This document shows, one piece after another, positions 1 to 8,420 of a stretch of DNA of 23,805 nucleotides. Source of the stretch: Purshia tridentata (taxonomy: Eukaryota; Streptophyta; Magnoliopsida; Rosales; Rosaceae); the NCBI GenBank assembly GCA_003254885.1, contig QANT01002332.1:1-23805 (forward strand). Direction: 5' to 3'. The notes under the pieces were generated by a model. The model was not told the origin of the DNA. It did not search any database and saw only the letters and a program-made list of their open reading frames with translations. Made by a program: the position numbers and the translations under genes. How positions within the stretch are numbered: the stretch's first letter is position 1; each line of letters opens with the position of its first letter.

Positions 1-455
1 TTTGGGTGTTTAGGGTTTGGGGTTTAGGGTTTAGGGGTTTGGGGTTTGGGTGTTTAGGTGTTTAGGGTTTAGGGGTTTGGGTGTTTAGGGTTTGGGGTTT
101 AGGGTTTAGGAGTTTGGGGGTTTGGGGGTTAGGGTTTAGGGGTTTAGGGTTTGGGTGTTTAGGGTTTGGGTGTTTTGGGTTTAAACTTTGGGGTTTGGGT
201 GTTTAGGGTTTGGGGTTTAGGGTTTAGGAGTTTGGGGTTAGGGTTTAGGGGTTTGGGGGTTAGGGTTTAGGGGTTTAGGGTTTGGGTGTTTAGGGTTTAA
301 ACTTTGGGGTTTGGGTGTTTAGGGTTTGGGGTATAGGAGTTTGGAGTTTGGGGTTTGGGGTTTGGGGTTTGGGTGTTTAGGGTTTAAACTTTGGGGTTTA
401 GGAGTTTGGGGTTTGGGGTTTGGGTGTTTGGGGTTTCGGGTATGGGGGTTTAGGA
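1..455 (+). repeat. Degenerate interstitial telomere-type repeat array
   Basis: The whole stretch is built from variants of the plant telomere heptamer TTTAGGG, such as TTTGGGG, TTTAGGGG, TTTGGGTG and TTTAGGAG, so it is telomere-derived but diverged. A longer-order unit beginning TTTAAACTTTGGGG recurs at about 180, 296 and 383, so blocks have been reduplicated. The G-rich strand runs left to right into the window, the wrong polarity for a chromosome end on the left, so I infer an interstitial array or minisatellite rather than a true telomere. The open frame on the minus strand here (Pro/Lys/Asn-rich) is only a reading of the repeat. Confidence 0.85.
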
Positions 456-497
456 CTGTCGTATAAATATATATGTGTAAGCAGAATATATCAAAAG

Positions 498-625
498 GAC
501 CCACTGTTGTGTTGGCTAGGCATTTGATTGTGGCCTTTGAGATCTTGAGTTTGAATCTTAGGGAGTCCAGTTTAGATTTTATGCACTCTTTACTACATAA
601 CTAACACATTTTGGCATTAAAAAAA
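498..625 (+). mobile_element. Possible tRNA-derived SINE remnant
   Basis: The segment has a box-A-like TGGCTAGGCA (near 514) and, about 35 bp later, a box-B-like GAGTTTGAATC (near 546). Both have the order and spacing of a tRNA-type polymerase III promoter, and an A-rich tail follows near 620. Plant SINE heads have this layout. Both boxes deviate from consensus and no target duplication was identified, so the call is weak. The rest of 456-655 shows no gene. Confidence 0.3.
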
Positions 626-655
626 ATAATATATTAATATAATAAGTATATATAA

Positions 656-812
656 TCGGGGCGGGTTCGGGGTCGGGGGATCCCATTCCATTCTCGCCCC
701 GTCCCCGACTCGGGGCCCCGTTTAAATCCCCGAACCCAGCCCCGCCCCCGAATATGATCCCCGTTAGGGTTTTAATCGGATCGGGTCCCCGCGGGGATTT
801 TTGCCATAACTA
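656..812. mobile_element. GC-rich MITE-like block (hAT-type candidate)
   Basis: A roughly 155-bp island of GGGGCGGG, TCGGGG, CCCCGTCCCCG and CCCCGCGGGG motifs stands out sharply from the AT-rich flanks. The two halves are roughly inverted copies of each other. The right edge, CGGGGATTTTTGCCATAACTA, resembles the inverse of the TAGGGATGGCAA-type ends known from plant hAT-like MITEs. No intact left terminal repeat was found, so it is probably truncated. It abuts the end of the recognisable CACTA transposase sequence and may mark where that element was cut. Confidence 0.45.
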
Positions 813-829
813 GGGTCGAGTATCTCATG

Positions 830-3800
830 TTATGTATACTCACTCATATCAAATAAGTCCCTCGGTCGGGTTTTTACAACAACATGCCAATCACTGTCAT
901 GAGGATCTTGCACATAGAATACTTGTTGTGCTTGTGACCCGAGCACAAGTGTATCTGTTGGTGGAAGCAAACGGGAGAAGTTTACTAACTTAAATCCATA
1001 CTCATCGATCTTCATTCCCGAATTCCTTGTTGACAAGAGTCGACCCATGAACAATCAAATAAGATTACCTTGCGGCCATGATAATAGTCCAACTCTATTA
1101 TGTCGTTAAAACTCCGTAGTACTCTATCATGCCTACAGTAAGGTTGGGGTCTCGTGCGCTTGCATAACTATCCACCTCTGCCTCTACATGTATGCCACTA
1201 TTTTGTGTTTGACCAAAATCATCGATTGATTTTATATGGAACCGAAAACCATTCATAATATATCCCTTCCTACGCTCAGCCCACCGATTGGGTCCACTAG
1301 CTAATGCTCTAACATCATCGTTAATTTCCATATGACCAAGGCAAATTTGTTCGTCAACCTGCCCAAAAAATTTTAGTCAATTTATGATAAATTTGCCAAC
1401 AACCTTGTATAGCCAAAAGCATAGAAAAAATTAAATCTATCACTAAATCAACAAATACAATCAAACTTAGCTAAATTGGCAATACAAAACTTATAACGAA
1501 CAATCAAAATGAAATAAAATAGGTAGAAAATCGCATAATAAATAGAGATTTCCCTTACTCATTATCAAAATGAAATAAAAGAAGCAGAAAAATCACATAA
1601 TAAAATAGTGGTTACCTGATTGCTAAACCATTCTGGAAATGACAAATGTGCTAGGCATTGAGATTCCTTGACACGTACGCCCCGATTGCGATGAACTTTT
1701 TCCCTTTCAACGTGTTGTCTATTGAACAATATTTCCACATGTTAATATATATGATACAATTGAAGGTAATTATAAAATTTGATACTCATCTTTCTCTCTG
1801 TCACACACTCTCATTGATCACCTATTCACCGAAATTAATATACATGTAATGGAACAAGTTTACCTTATGTACGGTTTAACCTCTGCACAATTAAAAAGAG
1901 CATATCGATGTGCCCGCTCCCACTCGAGATGGTCTAGTAAGAATTTTTCAGCTGTACCTAGAGCACGACCTGGTTGGGAAAATAGCAGTATGCCTGGCCT
2001 CGTTCCTGCCACAACTGCATCAGAATTTCATCCAGGTCTATTTCGACGAGTGATTGTGTCATCACCAAAATACATGTCACAGAATGACAAACATTCTTCT
2101 ATAATATACCTTTCTGCAATACTTGCCTCTGGTCGTGATTTATTTTGAACATATTTTTTAAGGGTATGCAAATGCCTACACAAATAAGTCAGTAAGGTAA
2201 TTAACAATAGGAATGTTAATAAATAAAAAAGGACAAAAATAATATTTATGTACTAAAAGCGCAAAAATAGAAAAATGGATTCAAAGTCACAGTTTTCGAT
2301 CTTATTGCTCGATTGGATACATCCATCTAAAATGCACAGGTCCTGCAATTAAAGCTTCATCAGCTAGGTGAATCATCAAATGCACCATGACGTCAAAAAA
2401 GGCCGAGGGCATTATTTGTTCCAATTGACATAGTGCAATAGTGATTCTTTTTGACAATGATTGAATGTGATTGTGGTTTCCAACCTTCGTGAACAAATTT
2501 TGAAAAAATGAACTAATCTCTAGCAATACACGAACAACATTTCTCAATGGGATCGCATGACGAATGGCGAGAGGTAGCAGATACTGCATAATAATATGAC
2601 AGTCATAACTTTTTAGACCAACTAGCTTTCTTTACCCCACTCGAATTCATCTTGCTACATTAGAACCAAACCCATCTGGTAGTTTCACAGATGCAAGTAC
2701 ATTGCACATTAAAGTCTTCTCAATTGTCGACAATGTGAAAGCTGCAGGTGGTAGAATTGTTCATGATCCCACCTTCTTAGGGTGAAGACTGGACTTAATA
2801 TTAAGTTCCATCAAGTCCATTCGAGCTGCAAGTGAGTCTTTGTTTTTTCCGTCAATGCCAAGTAGGGTCCCAACAATACTATTGGTGACATTTTTCTCAA
2901 TGTGCATGACATCGAGATTGTGACGAATAAGCAAGTCCTTCCAATATGGTAATTGGAAAAAAATGCTTTTCTTTTTCCAAGGGCCCTCATAATTGTTAAC
3001 CTTGCACCTTCTACGAGTCTTTTTTTCCTTTGTTCCTTTTCCAAAATGAAATGTCAAACCACTCAATGAATTAAGACACTCTATGCTTGTCATATAACTC
3101 GAGGGGAATCGCATCTCACCCTTGCCATTAAAGGAATGAGTCATCTTACGAAACCTGTGTTGTTTTGGAAGCCACCGACGATGCCCCATATAACACTCCT
3201 TGTGCCCATGGGAAAGATGAATGGAATCAATGTTATGTGCACAATGTGGACATGCCTTCTTTCCTTTGGTGCTCCAACCAGATAACATGCCATATGCAGG
3301 AAAATCATTAATAGTCCACATTAAAGCTGCATGCATACTGAAATTTTCTTTTTTAAATGCATCATAAGTTAGACACCCATTATGCCATAAATTGGCTAAC
3401 TCATCAATCAGAGGAGCGAGATAAACATCTATGTCGTTGCCTGGAGATTTAGGCCCTGGAATGAGCAATGAAAGCATCATGTATGGCTGTTTCATGCATA
3501 GCCAGGGAGGAAGATTATAAATTGACATAACTACTGGCTAGGTACTGTGAGATAAGCTCATCATGCCAAATGGATTGAATCCATCACTAGCCAATCCTAA
3601 CCGAACATTACACGGCTCTAATGCGAATTCAGGATACAAGCTGTCTAAATTGGCCCATGCAGGTGAATCTGCCGGGCGTCTAAGAACTCCATCTTGTGGT
3701 CCAGCCTTGGCATGCCAAACCATGGACTCGGCTGTATGATGTGACATATAAAGGCGTTGTAGTCATGGAGCCAAAGGAAAGTAACGCAAAACCTTAATGG

Positions 3801-4557
3801 GCACCTGTTTACCACTACTTTTTCTACCATCTGCAGTGGACTTGTACCGACTAGCACCACACATAGTACATGACGTAGCTGTAGAATTTTCCTTCCAAAA
3901 TAGCATACAATCTTTTGGACAAGCGTCTATTTTTTCATAAGTCAAACCCAAATCAGTTATGATCTTCTTTGTGTTATAAAAAGATAATGGTAAGTTTGCA
4001 CCTTTTGGTAACCAGTCTCTCAATAAATCCAACAACTTAGTGAAAGATAGATCAGTCCATGCAGACATACACTTGAGCTGATAGAGACGCATTAAGAATG
4101 AAAGCTTATTCCTGCCACAACCTGGGTACAATTCGGCCTCAGCATCTTCAACTAAACGATAAAACTTTTCTGCATATGGAATGGGCTCATGCTCAGGAGG
4201 TGGCAAATCCGCATTAGAAGTGTCACCACCGAATAACATCTCAGGCATACTAAAGGCATCACGCAACATGGCTGGGAAATCTCCATCAGGTGTGATCGGT
4301 TGGTTAATTGGAATACTAGTCAAAGACTCACCGTGTTCTGTCCAAGGTGCTCCAAGGTAATGTGGATCCATGCCCAACATACATACATGCCTTTCTACAA
4401 TGACTGGGGGTCTCCAATATCAGTTACAACACTCTTTACATGGGCACTTAATAGTACCTTCAAATCCACATACTTCTAAAGCATGGTTAATGAAAGAACG
4501 CAATCGAGCCTTGTACTCATCACTTAGCCAGTCAAGAAACACCCAATCTTTATCCAT
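830..4557 (-). pseudogene. CACTA TNP2-type transposase, pseudogene, four exons
   Basis: This encodes the transposase that would cut and paste a CACTA element. Exon 1 (4557-2306) starts MDKDWVFLDWLSDEY, a Transpos_assoc-type N-terminus with CPCKECC. It continues through the Transposase_21 core (ADSPAWANLD, NVRLGLASDGFNPFG, NLPPWLCMKQ, LLIPGPKSPGNDIDVYL, ALMWTINDFPAYG, RHNLDVMHIEKNV) into DUF4218 (YDCHIIMQYLLPLAIR). Exon 2 (2175-1864) has LHTLKKYVQNKSRPEASIAE and ends VKPYIR. Exon 3 (1718-1616) ends FPEWFSNQ. Exon 4 (1358-830) is DUF4216 (ALASGPN, YIMNGFRFH, QNSGIHV, SQAQQVFYVQDP). In-frame stops lie at 4420, 3763, 3538, 2761, 2647, 2632 and 2028 (lower coordinate of each codon). The frame is otherwise unbroken through exons 1-3. 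Exon 4 has two frameshifts, near 1105 and 1020. Introns 2 (1719-1863) and 3 (1359-1615) keep GT-AG. Intron 1 (2176-2305) has lost its GT donor. Confidence 0.92.
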
Positions 4558-5119
4558 AGTACCAAATAGCAACACAACTATCCTTCAATGATAACATAAT
4601 ATTAAGTTCAACAGTTCCAAAGTGATGAAAAATATCAATTTTAATTCAAAAATTTTTAAAGGCAATCGAATGTACCAATATTGACTCTTTAAGCTATACC
4701 TCAACCTAATTGAACATAGGCATTGACAAAGATTTTATTTTATAAATGTCTACATATAGGAGATTTCAAATATAGCTAGCCCTCAAAGACACAAATATGA
4801 ATCACATATAGGCATCAGAGACAAATCAAATGAGTTCATTCCATGTTCCACAAGTTTAGTACACACATAATGGAATTATATCAATTTAAACCAAAAATAA
4901 AATATAAAAAAATTGTTGTATTCATATATACCAAGATTTAGTTAAATCAACCAAATAACAGAGCAATTTCAAAATTTGTTATTAATTTATCATGCCAAAA
5001 TCAATACCCTGTTCTTAAGAAAAATATTTCAATATTTTATTTATTTTAATATAAATTGCTTTGCCACTCATTAATTACAAATAGTAATTAACTCATGAAT
5101 TGGGGAATATAATACTTAC
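4558..5119. other. AT-rich leader/intron of the CACTA element
   Basis: There is no coding signal on either strand. The stretch lies between the transposase start and a possible upstream exon at 5120-5197. A plausible acceptor (GGATAG on the minus strand, near 4581) precedes the transposase ATG, so this may be a 5' UTR intron. Confidence 0.3.
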
Positions 5120-5197
5120 AAATAAATCCAATTTGGCTGCTCGATTTGGGCCTTGGGTGAGCTCTGCAAAGTGCTCGTCGCCAGAATTAGAAGCCAT
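5120..5197 (-). CDS. Candidate small 5' exon upstream of the transposase
   Basis: On the minus strand an ATG at 5197 opens 26 codons (MASNSGDEHFAELTQG... ending KLDLF) that run exactly, in phase 0, to a good donor TTT|GTAAGT (intron from 5119). Its GC content and codon mix are higher than the surroundings. It sits inside the inferred CACTA element, upstream of the transposase. It could be a leader exon of the transposase transcript or a fragment captured from a host gene. I do not recognise the protein. A long C-tract lies just upstream of the ATG on this strand. Confidence 0.33.
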
Positions 5198-5228
5198 CCA
5201 TCTGGTTCTTGCGGATATCGTTGTTTGT

Positions 5229-5254
5229 GGGGGGGGGGGGGGGGGGGGNGGGGG
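5229..5254. repeat. Poly-G homopolymer containing an N
   Basis: Twenty G, one N at 5249 and five more G. The ambiguous base inside a homopolymer suggests that assembly or base-calling failed to fix the run length. Any frame read across it is unreliable. Confidence 0.9.
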
Positions 5255-5307
5255 TATAGAGAATTTGAGTATGTGCTGAATACTTAGATTTGATCTACAC
5301 ACAATTT

Positions 5308-5325
5308 GGGCACTGAAGAGTGCCC
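5308..5325. repeat. Palindromic subterminal motif 1 (GGGCACT/AGTGCCC)
   Basis: GGGCACT and AGTGCCC form a perfect 7-bp inverted repeat around a 4-bp loop. It belongs to the same family as the motifs at 5865-5889 and 5989-6014. Short repeated motifs near the ends are typical transposase binding sites of CACTA elements; that role here is inferred. Confidence 0.6.
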
Positions 5326-5864
5326 ATTTGTCATGCAATAGACTCTGTAGCAGAGCCCAGCACCTCTGACACAATACAGCGGCACAAACATTTAAGACTC
5401 TCTATAATACTTAATACATATTATATTTATATTTTATTTTTTCCCGAGGCTCAACTATATCAACCATAAAGTTTTGGGGCAAAAAAACTCTAATAATATT
5501 TTAAACATGTTTTAATATGTCTAAATTTAGTTAAATGAGTCTTCAGATTTTTTCTATTTTTGGGTATTGCAAAGGGCCAAAGGCCCAAGCAAAAAGGATT
5601 ACCACATAACTATTTCATTACTCTTAAACATTATATTTTATATTCATGATAAAAAATTATCATGGTATTTCATGGAGGCATATTTCTATTTTAATTCTAC
5701 ATAATAGGCTAATTGGTGATTAAAAAAATAATAATAAGACAAATAAGTAATAAAATTGTTTATATAAGCAATGGTATGTTTAGTAGAATTAAAATTGTTA
5801 GGTAAATTGTCAACTCTTACAATTTTATTGAATAATTTTAATCAACTTTACGACAGGCAATTTA

Positions 5865-5889
5865 ATTGGGCACTGAAAGGGTGCTCAAT
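5865..5889. repeat. Palindromic subterminal motif 2
   Basis: ATTGGGCACT, a short AG-rich loop, then GGTGCTCAAT. This is an imperfect inverted repeat sharing the GGGCACTGAA core with motif 1. The flanks (5400-5864 and 5890-5988) are AT-rich with no gene, apart from a half-motif TTGGGCACGG near 5960. Confidence 0.55.
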
Positions 5890-5988
5890 TAGAGAGTTTT
5901 TTATTTGATTTTTGCTCCCCCATCAGAGAAATGAAAAAAATTTCTGACACTGGGACTAATTGGGCACGGATACAGTGGCAAAAAATAT

Positions 5989-6014
5989 ATTGGGCACTCC
6001 CCTCGGTGCCCAAT
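5989..6014. repeat. Palindromic subterminal motif 3
   Basis: ATTGGGCAC (5989-5997) and GTGCCCAAT (6006-6014) form a perfect 9-bp inverted repeat with an 8-bp loop. It is the strongest of the series and the closest to the inferred right end of the CACTA element. Confidence 0.6.
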
Positions 6015-6058
6015 AAAACAATGCCCACCGGTCTGGCTCCCTTCATGCCCATGTAGTT

Positions 6059-7676
6059 AGGACAGCACTGATGTCAACTAGTATCGTGGCCTGTCACTTT
6101 TCTATTACTAGAGGATAAACAACAGAACAAGAAGAGGCTACCGTCAACCATAAAGCCCTACCAAAATAAGTTATTAGGGTGGCCGGACTACAAAAATGGT
6201 CATCTACCATGGGCCATGTGTGAGACCAAGTATTTTTAGAATTTATTTGGTTCAAACTTCAATATTATTGGGAAATTATTGAGAAAATAAATTAGTTTTG
6301 GATTAATTTTAATTTTGAACTAGGCAAAAATTTCACATTTTGTTCTATTGGTATTTTGTTTTTGACCTTGAGTTTGTTTGGAAGATCTCAAGCCCATGAG
6401 TCCATAGACTTGAACCATGTGTCGATCTAAGCTATGGTTTGAAAGTTATAGACATGCGAAGATAGGGGTATTTTGTAATTATTTTGAGAAAAATAAGTTT
6501 TTTTTTTTGTAAGTTTAATCTCACACTCTCTTTCTTCACTCTATTCCTCTCTCCCATAGAACCCCTCCCCACATCCCTCCTTCTTCCTATTGGTCTCTCT
6601 TTGCTCGTCCTGGCCAGCAATGCCAGGCGACAAGAACGGGTGGGAATCACTCCCCATTCGCCAACCAACCTAGCTTAGGTACTCCCTTATTCGATTAGTG
6701 CCCCCTGCATGCAAGATCAAGCCTAAAAGCCACTCTCTGCCATTGGCTTCCTTCGCCAATACCGGCCGTTTTTAGCCTATACCAAAGGATTTCTAGTTGA
6801 CCCACTCCCGGCGCCGCTGCTTGTGGCAGCAAGTTAGATGGTTTTCGTGTTAATGGAAAGGTTAGTGATTTTGAATGATAAAGGATAAATTTGACTATAA
6901 ATGGGACTAATTAATTGGATTGGATTATTAACTTGGTTCACGATGCCATATCGGTGGCCGGATTGAGTATCCGAGCAAAGTATTGTCATTCAAGGGCATT
7001 TTAGTCTTTTCACTTTGCTATACTTGTTTGAAAGGTCTATTGAGGGCTAGGACTTATGTAAATCTAGGTTTGAATTAGCGGAATATTAATGGTAATTTTT
7101 CCCTATTAAGTGATTAATTGGATTTTACAAATAATGTAATCCAAGAATATTTCAAAATGACTTTATATATGGTACGTAAATAAAATCTTGTTTCATGTTC
7201 AGGGTTTAGGGTTAATGAAAGTATGTTTACAGATGATAAAGGACTTTATTTGCGTGATATCAATTTTAATCAAGAAGCATGCTTTATTTGAAATGAATTA
7301 TGGAAGGTACTTTATGAAGTTGTAAGGTGTATTGAGAAAATTAAATGAACATTAGAAATTATAGATTTTATGGTGCTTGTTATTCTATTTGGATGGTATG
7401 TTTTATTTATTTGGAGAATTTTCGTTTACTTTCGAAATGTCTTTATTTTATGTTTATGGTTAAAATGAAATATTTATATGGGAGTTGCACTTGCTTAAAG
7501 TTGCTGGATTTATGCATTGAGTTTTCGTGGTTTTAGCAAATGTATATTTTGATTGAGATGAGATTTTTCCATGAAAGTTTTGGAAGGTTAACGAAAAGGA
7601 TTTGAGTTTTGGTATATATATGATTTGGTTATGAAAATTGGTTTTAAATCACCTTGTTAGTACCGTTTCGGTATTA
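6059..7676 (+). other. Non-coding, LTR-like sequence, no gene seen
   Basis: There is no convincing coding frame. The composition resembles long plant Ty3-type LTRs: AT-rich stretches with phrases such as GGGCATTTTAGTC (near 6994), and a pyrimidine-rich leader-like tract (about 6520-6600) followed by a GC-richer segment. A single telomere-box-like GGGTTTAGGGTTAA occurs near 7202. No primer-binding site, polypurine tract, gag/pol fragment or paired TG...CA ends were found, so the LTR interpretation is a guess from style. Confidence 0.25.
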
Positions 7677-7986
7677 GATCGGCTTTGCACTCGCCTAAGA
7701 CTACTCGACAGTGTAGGACAGTGGTCTCCCTCATTATCGGACCGGCTTTGCACTTGCCTAAGACTATTTGGCAATTTACGATAGTGGTCTTCCACATTAT
7801 TGGACCGGCTTTGCACTTGCCTACAGTTACTCGGTGATGTATGAAAATGGTCGATCACTCTCTTTATCAGACCGGTTATGCACTTGTTTAGAGTTTATTC
7901 GGCAGTGTATGATAGTAAACTCCCTTCTACATGCACGTATGATGGATTCTTAACTCTATTTGTGTATGATAGCTTACAACTCTGCA
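7677..7986 (+). repeat. 63-bp minisatellite, degenerate
   Basis: Units starting GAYCGGCTTTGCACTYGCCTA recur near 7677, 7740, 7803 and, more diverged, 7870 (spacing 63, 63 and 67). Each carries a TGTATGAYAGT-like half. Shorter, decayed versions (TGTATGATAG plus CTCTGCACATGTACG) continue to the MITE insertion and resume after it. Short open frames on both strands here are by-products of the repeat. Confidence 0.75.
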
Positions 7987-7994
7987 CATGTACG
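7987..7994. repeat. Target site duplication, left copy (CATGTACG)
   Basis: This 8-bp sequence is identical to that at 8344-8351 and directly flanks the inverted ends of the MITE. An 8-bp duplication is the hallmark of hAT transposition. Confidence 0.75.
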
Positions 7995-8343
7995 TAGGGG
8001 CGGATGCACTAAGGGACAAAGGGGGTCAAGTGACCCCCGGACACCAGCGATTTAGCTTGAGAGTCGTCGGACTTGAGACATTTTGACCCCCCGGACTGTT
8101 ATGTGCAACTCTCCATACACCAGGTGTTTGGTGAAATGCCTAAATGACTGAAGCCTAAAGTTAGAAACCTTTTGCACACTAGGGGAGGCAAGCCCGTGGA
8201 AGAGAGTAGAGGAGGCAGGTTGACTCTGCCTAGACCAGTTGCCACACACCTATGATACTTTTAAAAATTTTGCCGCCGCTTCACAGCACCAAGCAAAAAA
8301 ATGTTTTAACCCCCCCAAGTTAAAAATTCTGGATCTGCCACTA
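7995..8343. mobile_element. 349-bp non-autonomous hAT-type MITE
   Basis: The left end TAGGGGCGGATGCA and the inverted right end TAGTGGCAGATCCA match at 11 of 14 positions. The element is bounded by perfect 8-bp duplications CATGTACG (7987-7994 and 8344-8351). Just inside the ends lie further palindromes: GGGGGTCA/TGACCCCC at 8021-8038 and TTTTAAC/GTTAAAA at 8304-8325. There is no transposase coding capacity, so movement would need an autonomous hAT element elsewhere. It inserted into the 63-bp minisatellite. Terminal repeat form and duplication length fit plant hAT MITEs; exact family assignment needs a repeat library. Confidence 0.78.
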
Positions 8344-8351
8344 CATGTACG
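8344..8351. repeat. Target site duplication, right copy (CATGTACG)
   Basis: Exact match to 7987-7994 on the other side of the MITE. Removing the MITE and one copy restores continuous minisatellite-like sequence. Confidence 0.75.
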
Positions 8352-8420
8352 ACATGTTATTGGTTCTGCATATGTATGACAGTGCAAGACTCTACACATG
8401 TATGATGATTTCCCCACAGG
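8352..8420 (+). repeat. Continuation of the degenerate minisatellite
   Basis: Phrases CTGCATATGTATGACAGTGCAAGACTC and CTACACATGTATGATGA repeat the degenerate half-units seen before the MITE. Confidence 0.5.

Larger units (their letters stand above)
813..6058 (-). mobile_element. Degenerate CACTA (En/Spm) DNA transposon
   Basis: The element is defined by the TNP2-type transposase pseudogene (830-4557) plus upstream sequence carrying palindromic GGGCACT...AGTGCCC motifs, which I read as subterminal repeats. Orientation is minus, so its 5' end is at high coordinates. A candidate right end is the TGTAGTT at 6052-6058, which reads AACTACA on the minus strand, one base off the canonical CACTACA terminus. 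No matching left terminus is visible: the 3' half, which would hold a TnpA-like gene, is missing and a GC-rich block begins at 812. Element identity is firm. Both borders are inferred. Confidence 0.7.

Noticed and set aside
319..504. Open frame of Pro/Lys/Asn repeats on the minus strand
   Set aside because: It is a translation of the degenerate telomere-type repeat, with no independent coding signal.
1658..2148. Two plus-strand open frames (1658-1849 and 1849-2148)
   Set aside because: They lie antisense to exons 2 and 3 of the CACTA transposase, whose minus-strand reading gives clear family motifs.
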